A stretch of DNA of 64,000 nucleotides from Ostreococcus lucimarinus CCE9901 (GCF_000092065.1 NC_009368.1:124001-188000), one strand, 5' to 3'; shown: positions 1-9,895, counted from the stretch's first letter. The notes: generated by a model from the letters alone, not told the origin. A program made the numbers and translations.

Positions 1-330
1 GAGGCGGTCGCGCGGCGTCGGCGCGCGCGGCGATGCGGCGCGCCGCGCGGCGACGCGCGCGCGACCGCGACCGCGCGTCCGCGTGTACACACATACCACT
101 CGAACGCATCTGTATACGATACTCCGTATGTCCGAATAGCATACACAATGCACATACGGACATAAATTTCGAGCATTTGAACGGGGGAAAGAACGCGCGC
201 GCGAGCTGTCGCGAGATTCGCGCGCGCACACGCCCGCGCGCGAAACAGATCGCGCGAGCGCGCGACGCACGAACGCGCGAACGAACGAGGCATCGAACGA
301 GGTCGAACGTCGGCGCGCGAAGCGGACGCG
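1..330. other. 5' flank of CDKB gene
   Basis: This stretch upstream of the kinase gene is GC-rich with an AT-richer island around 85-180. An open frame running through it from about position 33 is arginine-rich low-complexity sequence without domain character and overlaps the kinase out of frame, so I do not call it a gene. No convincing core promoter motif was found. Confidence 0.4.
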
Positions 331-1320
331 ATGGGCGGACACTCGATCAACGATGCGTACGAAAAGCTGGAAAAGATTGGACAGGGGACGTACGGGAAGG
401 TGTACAAGGCGCGCGAACGGGCGAACGGACGGCTGGTGGCGCTGAAGAAGACGAGGTTGGAGATGGAGGAGGAGGGCGTGCCGTCGACGGCGCTGCGAGA
501 GGTGAGCCTGTTGCAAATGTTGAGCGAGAGCCCGTACATCGTGCGATTGCTTCGCGTCGAGCACGTGGAGGAAGACGGCAAGGCGATGCTGTATCTGGTG
601 TTCGAATTCTTGGATCAAGATTTGAAGCAATACATGGATATGACTGGACGCGGGCCGACGAACCCGTTGCCGACGAGCGTGGTGCAAAACTACATGTACC
701 AGCTGTGTTTGGGGTGCGCGCACTTGCACAAGCACGGGGTGATGCATCGGGATTTGAAACCGCAGAACATGCTGGTGGATAAGGCGAAGAATCTGCTCAA
801 GATTGCGGATTTAGGACTCGGTAGAGCGTTCAGCGTGCCGGTGAAGAGTTACACGCACGAAATCGTCACGCTGTGGTATCGCGCGCCCGAAGTCTTGCTC
901 GGGGGCTCGCATTACTCCACTCCGGTCGATATGTGGAGCGTCGGGTGTATGTTTGCCGAGATGGCGCGCAAGCAACCGCTTTTCCCGGGTGACTCCGAGC
1001 TTCAACAGTTGTTGCACATCTTCAAGCTTCTCGGAACGCCGAGCGAGCAAACGTGGCCGGGCGTCTCCAACCTTCGCGACTGGCACGAGTTCCCGCAGTG
1101 GAAGCCGCAAGATCTGTCCAAGGTGATCCCGCAGCTCGACGAGCACGGCATCGACTTGCTCTCCAAGCTTCTCGTCTACGATCCTGCCAAGCGCATCCAC
1201 GCCACGGACGCCTTGGAGCACCCGTACTTTGACTCTCTCGACAAGTCGCAGTTCGAGCAAATCGAACGCGAGTTCGAAATCGAGTTCGCGCAAGAAAAGG
1301 AGAATCGCATGGCGCAATGA
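331..1320 (+). CDS. CDKB: B-type cyclin-dependent kinase (CDKB)
   Basis: This encodes a plant-type B-class cyclin-dependent kinase of 329 residues, a serine/threonine kinase that drives G2/M progression with a cyclin partner. The sequence shows the glycine loop GQGTYGKV near residue 18, the VALKK lysine near 39, a PSTALRE cyclin-binding helix at 51-57, HRDLKPQN near 139, a DLG metal-binding motif near 158 and a T-loop threonine in YTHEIVTLWYRAPE. Land-plant CDKBs carry PPTALRE or P[S/P]TTLRE, whereas CDKA has PSTAIRE, so this motif is intermediate, as published for Ostreococcus CDKB. The length is that of a bare kinase domain. The start is chosen because MGGHSINDAYEKLEKIGQG begins directly at the fold. 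It is followed at about 200 bp by a P450 gene on the same strand. Confidence 0.95.
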   Translation: MGGHSINDAYEKLEKIGQGTYGKVYKARERANGRLVALKKTRLEMEEEGVPSTALREVSLLQMLSESPYIVRLLRVEHVEEDGKAMLYLVFEFLDQDLKQYMDMTGRGPTNPLPTSVVQNYMYQLCLGCAHLHKHGVMHRDLKPQNMLVDKAKNLLKIADLGLGRAFSVPVKSYTHEIVTLWYRAPEVLLGGSHYSTPVDMWSVGCMFAEMARKQPLFPGDSELQQLLHIFKLLGTPSEQTWPGVSNLRDWHEFPQWKPQDLSKVIPQLDEHGIDLLSKLLVYDPAKRIHATDALEHPYFDSLDKSQFEQIEREFEIEFAQEKENRMAQ

Positions 1321-1526
1321 TTCACTCGTCGCACGACCGATCGACGCACGATCAGCGGTTTTCACCGCTAACTTAATCACTCACACTTCATTGTATTCTA
1401 CACTACAATCGTCGAAGCCAAAGTCGCCGCGCTATCCACTCGTCGCGCGCGTCCCGCCGCCCCGACCTCAGAACGTCGCGTCTCGCCCGACGCCTCGCTC
1501 GCGCGCGCGGACGACGGTTCGTCACC

Positions 1527-3209
1527 ATGCGCGCGACGCCGTCGACGCTTCGAACGCCGTCCCGCGCGCGCGCGCCCGGTGCGGCGAACAGTCGGGGCTC
1601 GACCGCGCGCGCGCGCGCCATCCAACCGCCGAAAGCGCCCGATGCGTACCGCGGCGCGCTGTTCCCGGGCGTCGAGGTCCCCGATAATGATCTCGCGCGA
1701 TCGTTCAGCGCGCTGTTTCCGTGGGGAAACGGGGCGCGGGTGACGGAGAAGGTGCTGGGGGATTTGCTGAAGCCCGAGGTGCGCGCGGCGCCGCTCTTCG
1801 TGCCGCTGTACGATTACTACCGCGAATACGGCGGCGTGTACAACTTGGGCGCCGGACCGAAGTGGTTCGTCGTGGTGAGCGATCCGGTGGCGGTGCGGAC
1901 GATGTTCAAGGACCAGGCGGATAGCTTTTCGAAGGGGATACTGACGGATATCATGGAGCCGATTATGGGCGACGGGTTGATTCCGGCGAATAAGGAGATT
2001 TGGGCCAAGCGTCGACCGGTGATCGGGGCAGGATTCCACGGGGCGTGGTTGAAACACATGTGCAACTTATTTGGAGCGTCGGCGATGCGGTTGGCCGATA
2101 AGTTGGACACGTTCGTGGAGTCGGAGAAGACGGTGGAGCTCGAGAGCGAACTGTACGCGATGGCGCTCGACGTCATCGGCAAGGCGGTGTTTAATTATGA
2201 ATTCGGGGCGTTGAAGCAAGAGACACCGATCATCAAGGCAGTCTATCGCGTTTTGCGGGAAAGTGAGCACCGTTCGACGTTTCCGTTGCAGTATTGGCAG
2301 ATTCCTGGGGCGATGGAGCTCGTGCCGAGACAAAAGCAATTCAAGGAGGATATGAAAATGGTCAACGACGAGCTGTCAGTGTTGATTAATAACGCTATCG
2401 CGTCGCGAAACGAAACTGGCTTGGAGGAAATGGAGCGCAGAGACTATTCTAACGTCGAAGACGCGAGTCTGTTGCGGTTTTTGGTGGACATTCGTGGCGA
2501 CGAGGCGACGAGCACGCAGTTGAGAGACGACTTGATGACGATGCTCATCGCCGGCCACGAAACCACCGCCGCGGTGCTCACGTGGACGCTTTATTTACTT
2601 GCGCAGCACCCGGAAATCGCGGATGATGCGGTGGCTGAAATTAACGCCTGTGTTGAAAACGCTGACGGCATCCCCACGCCCGAGGAGGTGCGCAAGCTGG
2701 AAAAGGTTCGCATGATTCTCGCCGAGGGTATGCGCCTGTATCCGGCGCCGCCGATTTTGATTCGTCGTGCGATTAAGGATGTCACGCTCCCGCGCGGAGG
2801 TAACGGGAAGGAAATCACCTTGAAAGCCGGCACCGACTGTTTTATCGCGGTTTGGAACCTCCATCGGTCACCTGATTTGTGGGAGGATCCAGAAAAATTT
2901 GACCCGAGCCGGTTTTCGCGAAGGTTTGAAAATCCCGCCATTGAGGGCTGGGGCGGCTTGAATCCCGAACTAATGACTGGTTTATACCCGAACGAGCAGT
3001 GCACAGACTTTAGTTACGTGCCTTTCGGTGGCGGACAGCGTCGCTGCGCCGGTGATCAGTTTGCGATGCTCGAGGCAGTGACGGCGTTGAGCGTCTTGTT
3101 GAAAAAGTTTAAATTTGAGCTCGCGTGCGAGCCGGGCGAGGTCGAGATGATCACCGGGGCGACGATTCACACGAAGAAAGGGTTACCTATGAAGCTTAAG
3201 AGACGATAG
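1527..3209 (+). CDS. cytochrome P450, CYP97 clade (carotenoid hydroxylase-like)
   Basis: This is a 560-residue cytochrome P450. The I-helix oxygen-binding motif AGHETT lies near residue 341, the K-helix ExxR (EGMRLYPAPP) near 400, and the heme loop FGGGQRRCAGDQF near 500-510 with the thiolate cysteine in RRCAG. The closest pattern I recognise is CYP97: the stretch EPIMGDGLIPANKEIWAKRR resembles CYP97B. CYP97A and CYP97C enzymes hydroxylate carotene rings on the lutein pathway in plastids, while the role of CYP97B is less settled. The first 35-40 residues are rich in Arg, Ser and Ala and could be a transit peptide, fitting plastid location. The start is the first ATG in frame. The CYP97 assignment is from motif memory, and the exact subfamily is inference. 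Confidence 0.85.
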   Translation: MRATPSTLRTPSRARAPGAANSRGSTARARAIQPPKAPDAYRGALFPGVEVPDNDLARSFSALFPWGNGARVTEKVLGDLLKPEVRAAPLFVPLYDYYREYGGVYNLGAGPKWFVVVSDPVAVRTMFKDQADSFSKGILTDIMEPIMGDGLIPANKEIWAKRRPVIGAGFHGAWLKHMCNLFGASAMRLADKLDTFVESEKTVELESELYAMALDVIGKAVFNYEFGALKQETPIIKAVYRVLRESEHRSTFPLQYWQIPGAMELVPRQKQFKEDMKMVNDELSVLINNAIASRNETGLEEMERRDYSNVEDASLLRFLVDIRGDEATSTQLRDDLMTMLIAGHETTAAVLTWTLYLLAQHPEIADDAVAEINACVENADGIPTPEEVRKLEKVRMILAEGMRLYPAPPILIRRAIKDVTLPRGGNGKEITLKAGTDCFIAVWNLHRSPDLWEDPEKFDPSRFSRRFENPAIEGWGGLNPELMTGLYPNEQCTDFSYVPFGGGQRRCAGDQFAMLEAVTALSVLLKKFKFELACEPGEVEMITGATIHTKKGLPMKLKRR

Positions 3210-3378
3210 AGGCGTGTTGTAATGCATTTTTAGCGGCGGCGATTTTTATCAAGTGAACGATGGAGCTGTTCATCACAACGTCATGTACTTGTACAAAAGA
3301 ATTGGTGCAAATAGGATACAGGCTTCGTGTTAGTGGTGTGGGTGGTAGAGAAGAATCTTGAAACTTGAATTGGTCGGT

Positions 3379-4983
3379 TTACGCCGTCTTAACGACGGAC
3401 TTCCGACCTTTGCGTCGAGCGTTGCCGTAACGTGCCTCGAGATCGAGAACACGCTCGAGAAACTCGGGCGGCGTGTCTTGCTTGCGACGCGACTGCGCGG
3501 GGAGCGATGCGAGTTGAAGAAGGTTACGCCACTTATCCTTCAAATCCATCGCAGTACGACGCTCGAGGGCTGGATCGTCTGACTTTTTAATGACAGTCCA
3601 TCGGCACCCGCCGCAGCGTTCGACGCCGTCGACGAGCGCCTCCGCCTCCACCGCCGTCCACGGCGAATGGTGCTTGCTTCGACGCACGCCCTTGACGTTC
3701 GACGAAGGCGATGCGGCGATTGGCTCTGCCTTGACCGCGGTGACCGCATCCGTCGCCGCTGCTTTCACCGTCGCAACCGACGTACCACTGCGCGGCGCGC
3801 GATTTTCCTTGGAGCTTCGCTGCGCGCCCTCGTTCCCTTTGCTCGACGCCAACACGCGAACTTGCTCGAGAATATCTGCTGGCACACCATTCACTTCACG
3901 ACGCTTGTACAGAGCGGGCAGCATGGCCACGCGCAAGAGGTTACGCCATTTATCCTTGAGATCGACGGCGCTGCGGTTGACGAGCGCATCGGAAACGCCG
4001 TCGAGGCGCAAGGCCTTGATATCCGCCCATTGCCCACGTCCGTAGTGCGTGACGCCGCGAACCAAAGCTTTAACTTCGGGTAGACTCCAAGGGCGATGCG
4101 TCTTGGGTTTCGCGGGTGCCGCCATCGCGCCAACGTCGAAGCGCGCCGCTTCGGGCGCCGACGGGGGCTTGGGCGCCGCGCTCGGCGCCGCGTCAAACGT
4201 CGTCAAATTCGATCGTGCCCTAGAGGTTTTCATCGTTCGGCGCTTCTTCGGGCATCTCACCGAAAGTGGGCCGAGGTACTCGCTTCGTCGTTTCCCTTGC
4301 CCGCGCGGTTTAGGCGCCGGAGCCGTCGGGTGTTCGTTTTCGTCATCCGATCCGCGCGTCATCATGGCGCACAGCACGTTTGCCGCGGAGAACGGGGATT
4401 GAATCCCCGGCGTTTGCGTGCGGTCGGGCACGGACAACGCCTCGAGACGAGCATTTTTCAAAGACGTCGGCACGGTGAGCATGGGCGGCGGCGGTATCAT
4501 CATCGCCAATCCTCTTCCCGAGCACGTCGCCTCTTGCCCAGCCTCCACGCGCTCGCCGCCCTCGACGTCTTCGCCATCGACGTGCGTCGTCGTTCGATGG
4601 CTCCCATCGCTCGCACTCGGCGAGTTTTTCTTCTCGTCCTCAACACCGCCGCGAAACGTCGCACCGGCGGGCGTCGCGCCCATCCCCACCATCGGCATCA
4701 TCGCGAACGGATTAAACGGCATCGGCGCGAAAATCATCGGCGCCGTGACCCCTCCATCCGTCATCCCGCCCTTCATCACCGCCGCCTGTCGCCGCAATCC
4801 CTCAACGTTCGGCCCGAACGCCGCCATCATCATCGCGTTGCCCGGCATGGCGAACGGAAACCCGCCCGCCGCCGTCGCCGCCGCCGTGCGCGTCGCCGCG
4901 CCCCCCCCCTCGCGCGCCTTCGCGTCCCCATCTCTTCGCATCTCCGCCGCATGCCGTCGCACCGCGATCGCCGGAGGCGTCAT
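3379..4983 (-). CDS. twin-telobox Myb/SANT DNA-binding protein
   Basis: This 534-residue protein carries two Myb/SANT repeats, one near residues 290-345 (starting HRPWSLPEVKALVRG) and one near 434-490 (starting HHSPWTAVEAEALVDG). Each ends in the telobox-type helix DLKDKWRNLL, the signature of TRF- and TRB-like telomere repeat-binding proteins in plants and animals. The N-terminal 280 residues are low-complexity and rich in Met, Pro, Gly and Ala, with an HPTAPAPKPRGQGKRRSEY stretch that may serve as a nuclear localisation signal. It probably binds DNA in the nucleus, either telomeric repeats or telo-box promoters. I chose the ATG at 4983, since the reading frame further upstream has only a TTG. 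Plant TRFL proteins usually have one such Myb, so a tandem pair is notable. It converges on the P450 gene. Confidence 0.75.
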   Translation of the reverse strand: MTPPAIAVRRHAAEMRRDGDAKAREGGGAATRTAAATAAGGFPFAMPGNAMMMAAFGPNVEGLRRQAAVMKGGMTDGGVTAPMIFAPMPFNPFAMMPMVGMGATPAGATFRGGVEDEKKNSPSASDGSHRTTTHVDGEDVEGGERVEAGQEATCSGRGLAMMIPPPPMLTVPTSLKNARLEALSVPDRTQTPGIQSPFSAANVLCAMMTRGSDDENEHPTAPAPKPRGQGKRRSEYLGPLSVRCPKKRRTMKTSRARSNLTTFDAAPSAAPKPPSAPEAARFDVGAMAAPAKPKTHRPWSLPEVKALVRGVTHYGRGQWADIKALRLDGVSDALVNRSAVDLKDKWRNLLRVAMLPALYKRREVNGVPADILEQVRVLASSKGNEGAQRSSKENRAPRSGTSVATVKAAATDAVTAVKAEPIAASPSSNVKGVRRSKHHSPWTAVEAEALVDGVERCGGCRWTVIKKSDDPALERRTAMDLKDKWRNLLQLASLPAQSRRKQDTPPEFLERVLDLEARYGNARRKGRKSVVKTA

Positions 4984-5780
4984 CTTTAATCTGCATCGCG
5001 AGAAATCGCACGCATTCGTCAGTCTCGCGTCCTTCGCGCGCGCGCGCGGGTGGATAATCCACTCCCGAGCGTTACTCAAAATAAACAATACTCGGACATT
5101 CGACTCGTATACGAGTATACGAAATCCCGATCACCCAAAACCGTATCTGATCGCGTCCCACCGCTGTCTCCGCGTCGCTTCCGTCGGGTCGTTGACGACG
5201 CCATCGAACGCGCGCGCGGACGCGCGCGCCGACGCCCTCGCGCCGCGCGCGCCGCGCGCGTGATGCGCAAGAATCTTTCGCACCCCTCGACGCGGCACCA
5301 CCCCCCCCTCCCGCGCGCGCGCGCGAGATCGACGCCCGCGGTCGACCTCCGCGCGCACGCGCCATCGTCCGTCCGCGCCGCGCCCCCGTCCGCGCGACGC
5401 CCTTCCGTCCGCGCGCGCGACGCCATCGCGCGAAGTCCTAACTCACGCACCGTATCCGCGAGCGCTCGCGCCGTTCGACGCCCCTCGCGCGCGCGCGTCG
5501 CCGACGTCGCCGCGCGTTCGAATGTCGCCGCGCGTGGCGACCGCGACGTGTCGGGCGTCCGCGATTTTGGCGCGAAAAAGATTTCCCATACTCCAGCGCG
5601 TTTTCGCCCATCGTTGCGTGTTTATACCGTATAGGCACCCTCGGCGATCCAGGGCAACTCTATCCGGGCGAGAGATTTTTTTAACTTTTCGGGTGTCTTT
5701 TTGCGCGTCGTGTCGAGTCGTGACTCGTCGATGGGGGGGGACTCGCGACCGCCCCCGGAGATATCTGACGTGGATTGTGT
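4984..5780. other. 797-bp divergent spacer, no gene seen
   Basis: This is a shared upstream region between the Myb gene (leftward) and the Q-rich protein gene (rightward). It is dominated by CGCG-rich low-complexity sequence, with an AT-richer patch at 5080-5150 containing a tacgagtatacg-type imperfect palindrome and another at 5560-5720. Open frames here are arginine-rich and overlap one another in several frames, so none is called. A CTGAC at 5765-5769 followed by AG at about 5812 or 5823 could be a splice acceptor of the right-hand gene, but I found no matching GTGCGT donor. Confidence 0.4.
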
Positions 5781-7769
5781 ATGAGTGTGCGGTCGAGGAG
5801 GGGGGTTGCTAAGATGTTGGCAGATGTTGCCGATCGAATTGACGTCCGCGTCGACGCGCGCGCGCCGGGATTCGTCGACGCGCGCGTCGACGCGCGGTCG
5901 CGGACGTCGGCGTCGATGTGGTCGAACGCGTCGACGCCGTCGATGCCGAGCGCGGAGGAACTGCGCGCGGCGTACGCGGCGAAACAGCGCGTCGACGCGA
6001 TGGCGGATTACGCGAGTCGCGCCGCGGCGGGCGCGCGCGAGGGCGTCGCGAGCGCGCTCGCGAGCGCGAGGACGGGCGCGAGCGAACCGCGGGATGCGTC
6101 GGTGCGCGCGGGGGGGGTAGGCGGCTCGGGAGGGGCGGGGGGTCTGGGGGAGAGGCGATGGACGTGTCACGCGTGCGAGCGGCTCGAGGGCGGCGGGCGA
6201 GGGCCGACGCGCGACGGGACGATCGTGCAGCCGGCGAACGTGCCGATGGTGCTGTTGGAGGTGAAGGGGGAGGTTGTGGAGCGGTGCGCGCTGCCGATGG
6301 GGAAGGATGATTTGGTGAAGGGGGAGATGATGACCATCGGGAAGTGGTTGGCGCGCGTCGTCGGGGCGGAGGGCGCGACGCCGGAGAAGCCGAGGGTGTT
6401 GGTGCGACCGCCTGAGGCGGAGGATGAGGCGAGCAAGCGCGCGGGCGGAGCGGTGGTGGCGCAGCACGCGGTGGCGCAGCACGCGGTGGCGCAGCACGCG
6501 CCACCGTTGATGATTCCGACGCCGAGTTTGGCGACGCAGCCTCGAGCGGGCGGGCTCGAGGCGCCGGGCGCGCGACGAGAATATTATCGCGAAGAACATC
6601 AGCAGCAGTATCAGCAGCATCCGTCGCCGCCGCAGCAGCAGCCTAGATACCAGATATACGAACCGCCGCCGAGATTCGAGCGCGCGGTCGATCCCGACAC
6701 CGGCACCCGCGAACGGTGGATGGGCGGCGGTTGGCGAGGGCGAGGGAGCGGAGACGATCGTCCGCGCGGTGTGACGCAGCAAGAGGTCGACGCTGCGCGA
6801 GCGCGTTTGTTAGAGCTCGAGCAAGAAGCGAGAATTCGCGCCGAGGTCGCTGCCGCCGAGGCGATGGCGCGTCAACAACAAGCTGAAGCCGCGAGGCTTT
6901 CAGCGGAAACTGCGCTGGAGCAAATGTCTCAAGCCGAGGCGGCGAATCGCGCGGTAAGAGACGCAGAGTACGCCGCCGCGGAGGCGAAACGATTAGCGTA
7001 TTTCGCTGCAGAAAATCAACGCGAAGCAGAGAGTCAATTCATCTCCATGCTTCCCTTGGACGGCGTGGAGACGGCAGTAGAGGCGCAGCGCCGAGTAACG
7101 GAACTCGACGATATTCAGCGTCGCATCGCGGAGCACGAGCGCGCGGCGGCGGCGCACACGCTCGCCCCGCCGCCGCGAGAAGTGCCGCATCAGTATCCAT
7201 CGTCTGTGGCGCCTCAGGCACCACCCATGGTGACGTACGCGCCGCCGCTACCGCAACAGGAACAGCAGCAATACCAGCCGCCGCAACAGCAGTACCGGCC
7301 GCCACAACAACAGCAGGAATACCAGCCGCCGCATCGGCAACAACAGTACCAGCCGCCGCCGCAACAACAGCAGCAGCAGCCAGCTTCCACCGTTTCAGTG
7401 CGTTTCGAGGCTCCATATCAGCCGCCTCCGCAATCAGCGCCGAAACGGGCGGAGGCGGAGATCGAGTACACGACTTCGCCATCCAACGTCAAGGACAGAG
7501 CGGCGGCGTTCGGGCACGTCACCATCAAATCCAAGCCAGCGTCTCGTCCCGTCGACCCAGTCGCTCAAACGTACGCGAACAGTGGTACGTCGCAAACGAG
7601 CGCAAGTCCGCACGCGTTGGCGCAAGTCATGCGTCAAGAGCGCCCACCGACGGCATCCCAACAGCAGCAGCAGCAGCTCCCTTCGAAGAAGGAAGAAACG
7701 CCCGAGGAGCTCCGGCGAAAGATTGCACTGCTCGAGCGCTTGGCGCGTTCGAGAGGTCTTATCGCGTGA
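5781..7769 (+). CDS. unrecognised Q/P-rich protein with central coiled coil
   Basis: I do not recognise this 662-residue protein. From N to C it shows an Ala/Arg/Ser-rich leader, a compact globular-looking block near residues 130-215 that begins WTCHACERLEGG and includes a CALPMGKDDLVKGEMMTIGKW stretch, a short repeated AVAQHAVAQHA motif (15-bp units around 6460-6510), an Ala/Glu-rich coiled coil near 335-465 of the form ARLLELEQEARIRAEVAAAEA, a long Gln/Pro tract near 480-545 built on YQPP and QQQ units, and a C-terminal helix (EETPEELRRKIALLERLA). The leucine-spaced C-terminal helix and coiled coil suggest protein-protein assembly, which is inference. The start is uncertain: ATG codons at 5781 and 5814 are both in frame and splicing of the 5' end cannot be excluded. 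Confidence 0.65.
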   Translation: MSVRSRRGVAKMLADVADRIDVRVDARAPGFVDARVDARSRTSASMWSNASTPSMPSAEELRAAYAAKQRVDAMADYASRAAAGAREGVASALASARTGASEPRDASVRAGGVGGSGGAGGLGERRWTCHACERLEGGGRGPTRDGTIVQPANVPMVLLEVKGEVVERCALPMGKDDLVKGEMMTIGKWLARVVGAEGATPEKPRVLVRPPEAEDEASKRAGGAVVAQHAVAQHAVAQHAPPLMIPTPSLATQPRAGGLEAPGARREYYREEHQQQYQQHPSPPQQQPRYQIYEPPPRFERAVDPDTGTRERWMGGGWRGRGSGDDRPRGVTQQEVDAARARLLELEQEARIRAEVAAAEAMARQQQAEAARLSAETALEQMSQAEAANRAVRDAEYAAAEAKRLAYFAAENQREAESQFISMLPLDGVETAVEAQRRVTELDDIQRRIAEHERAAAAHTLAPPPREVPHQYPSSVAPQAPPMVTYAPPLPQQEQQQYQPPQQQYRPPQQQQEYQPPHRQQQYQPPPQQQQQQPASTVSVRFEAPYQPPPQSAPKRAEAEIEYTTSPSNVKDRAAAFGHVTIKSKPASRPVDPVAQTYANSGTSQTSASPHALAQVMRQERPPTASQQQQQQLPSKKEETPEELRRKIALLERLARSRGLIA

Positions 7770-7840
7770 GTGACGTTCGATCACGTTCTTTCCAGTCGTT
7801 CATTGTCATGTACAATAATGTATCTAGTATTTCTATGTGT

Positions 7841-9895
7841 CTACTTTTTGCCCTTACCTCGCCGTGGCGGCCCGCCTTTATTTGCCTTGTCCATCTTGCC
7901 GAGTACGCCGTCCATGCCGCGGCGCTTGCCTCGCGCGTGCCCCGACACTTGTTCCTTCCACGCGCCCTCGGCGCGTAAACCTTCGTCAACACCGTATTCA
8001 TCTGCCGTCCGAGCTTTACCGAGACGCTTCATGGACTCGCTCTTCGGCGCGGAAGCGTCGAAGAAGGCTTCTCGATTACCCGTGACGCGAGCGCGTTTGG
8101 TCTTTTCCTGAGCGCGCTCGAGCTTGGCGCGCTCTTGCAAAGGCAAGTCAGCCTTGGTGGCGCGACCGTCTTTGAACGCGTTGGCGTGGAACTCGTCTTT
8201 CGCGGCGTACATCTTCGGTTCGTTGGCGTCGTCGTCGTCGACTTCGTCTCCGCCGTCTGCGTCTCCTTCGTCGTCGCTCACCAACTCGAAATGATCCTCC
8301 AATATCTCCTTGCGCTCATTTTTCTTGAGTTTTGGCGCGTTAGGGTGCAGCGCCTTGAACGCTTCGTCGTCTTCATTGATTTCGAATTGCTCATCCTTGA
8401 ACATCGCCGCAAAACGGTCGTCATCGAGCAAGCTTCCGCCAGGCGCGACGACGCCGACGTCGTCGCCGTCCTCGTCCACGCCTTCGACATCCTCCCTTTC
8501 GGCGGTACCGATGCGCGCGGCGAGCATGGCGTTGACCTTTGGCGCCTTCTTTTTGACCGTAATTCTGCTCGTACGCTCCTCCTCGAGCTTCTCCTTGATT
8601 TTCTTCTTCTTGAAGTCTTCGTAAGAGAATGGCTCAGCGATCGCCTTTGCCTTGCCGTACAGGCGATTGTCCATGAAGTAACCGTGCATGTACGCCCTGA
8701 GCATCTTGGTCCCGATCAAGTGCGAGAGATGGAGCTTGTCTAACTCCTCCTTTGTGACGAATCTGTAATCGTCGTACAAGGTCTCTTGCTGTTGCTCTTC
8801 CATTTCTTCCGTGAGATTTTCGAGGAACGAGCACCACTTCGGCGCCGCGCCGAGCGCCGGCGTGAAATATACGCTCATCTGCGTGTGCTCCTGTGTCATC
8901 ATCATCAGCCCAGTTTTGTCCCACATGCACAAATCATTGATTTCGTATCCGGGCTCGATCGAGGTGTACGGCGTGCCCGTGCGTTCGTCCCAAACTTTGA
9001 CGATTTTCTTATCCGTCGACACCACGCGTCGCGTGCCATCCACCGACGTGTGATACTTCAAATCAATAATTGGAAATCCGTTCATGTGATCCTTCACCCT
9101 GAGCGGTCGCGAGCTTCGCAAATCATACAGCCTGATGTATCCACCCTCGCTACCGACGGCGATTTGCAACCCATTCGGGTCGAATCGCAGCGAAGTCACG
9201 CCGCCCTCGTCTCGCTGGTCGCACACCCGCATCGTCGCGCACGACTTTCTCGCGCGCAAATCAAAACACTCCAACTCTCCATCCCCCGATCCCGCGGCGA
9301 ACAATCCGTGCGTCGGTGATATTCCACACACATTCAACTCCTCGCACGCGCTCTCTAACGGCTGTAAGAACCGCCCTTGCTCTAAATTCAACCGCCACAC
9401 CTCGCTCGAGCTCCCGACCACGCACAAGTCCCCGGTGTTCTCCGAGTACGCCAAATCCCGTCCCTGCTTCGGCGTTCGCGTCTGATAATACGCCCCAAAC
9501 TTTGCGTGAAACCGAATCGACCTATCCGCGCACAAAAACGCCAACTTCGAGTAATCATCGCTCAGGCATTGAAAATCCACCACCTCCGCGTCCAGCCCGC
9601 GCGACCACTTCGCGCTCAGCTGGCTCAAATCGTAGCACTTCACCTGCGGCGGGTGCAGCCCGCTCACGATCGCGTACCGCCCGTCCGCCGTCACCTTACA
9701 CCGCCCCGACGACGCCGGAAAGTTCAAGTCCTGCACCAGCTCGATCCGCCGCTGATACTCGACGTTCTTCCGCAGCTTGCGCGTCGATTTCTCGAGCTTG
9801 GCCCACTCCGGCGCCGCGCGCGCCGCGCTCACCTCGTACACCTTCACCCCGTTCAGCTCGCGGAGCTTGATGGCGCCGCCGTCGAGGGACGTCAT
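7841..9895 (-). CDS. NOL10: nucleolar protein 10 / Enp2-like WD40 protein
   Basis: This 684-residue protein matches the NOL10/Enp2 family, a nucleolar WD-repeat factor needed for early 40S ribosomal subunit processing. It opens with the family's diagnostic LNGVKVYEVSA and LRKNVEYQRRIELVQDLNFP blocks, then SGLHPPQVKCYDLSQLS and a seven-bladed WD region to about residue 400, including YIRLYDLRSSRPL and KIVKVWDERTG. The C-terminal half is charged and carries the conserved NUC153-like acidic and lysine-rich stretches (DDRFAAMFKDEQFEINEDDEAF). It ends in a highly basic tail (GGPPRRGKGKK) typical of nucleolar proteins. The ATG at 9895 is preferred because homology starts at once, and the open frame upstream is a translated repeat. 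It diverges from the GT47 gene. Confidence 0.9.
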   Translation of the reverse strand: MTSLDGGAIKLRELNGVKVYEVSAARAAPEWAKLEKSTRKLRKNVEYQRRIELVQDLNFPASSGRCKVTADGRYAIVSGLHPPQVKCYDLSQLSAKWSRGLDAEVVDFQCLSDDYSKLAFLCADRSIRFHAKFGAYYQTRTPKQGRDLAYSENTGDLCVVGSSSEVWRLNLEQGRFLQPLESACEELNVCGISPTHGLFAAGSGDGELECFDLRARKSCATMRVCDQRDEGGVTSLRFDPNGLQIAVGSEGGYIRLYDLRSSRPLRVKDHMNGFPIIDLKYHTSVDGTRRVVSTDKKIVKVWDERTGTPYTSIEPGYEINDLCMWDKTGLMMMTQEHTQMSVYFTPALGAAPKWCSFLENLTEEMEEQQQETLYDDYRFVTKEELDKLHLSHLIGTKMLRAYMHGYFMDNRLYGKAKAIAEPFSYEDFKKKKIKEKLEEERTSRITVKKKAPKVNAMLAARIGTAEREDVEGVDEDGDDVGVVAPGGSLLDDDRFAAMFKDEQFEINEDDEAFKALHPNAPKLKKNERKEILEDHFELVSDDEGDADGGDEVDDDDANEPKMYAAKDEFHANAFKDGRATKADLPLQERAKLERAQEKTKRARVTGNREAFFDASAPKSESMKRLGKARTADEYGVDEGLRAEGAWKEQVSGHARGKRRGMDGVLGKMDKANKGGPPRRGKGKK

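Noticed and set aside
33-782. Open frame overlapping the start of CDKB
   Set aside because: It overlaps the kinase domain out of frame and lacks domain character.
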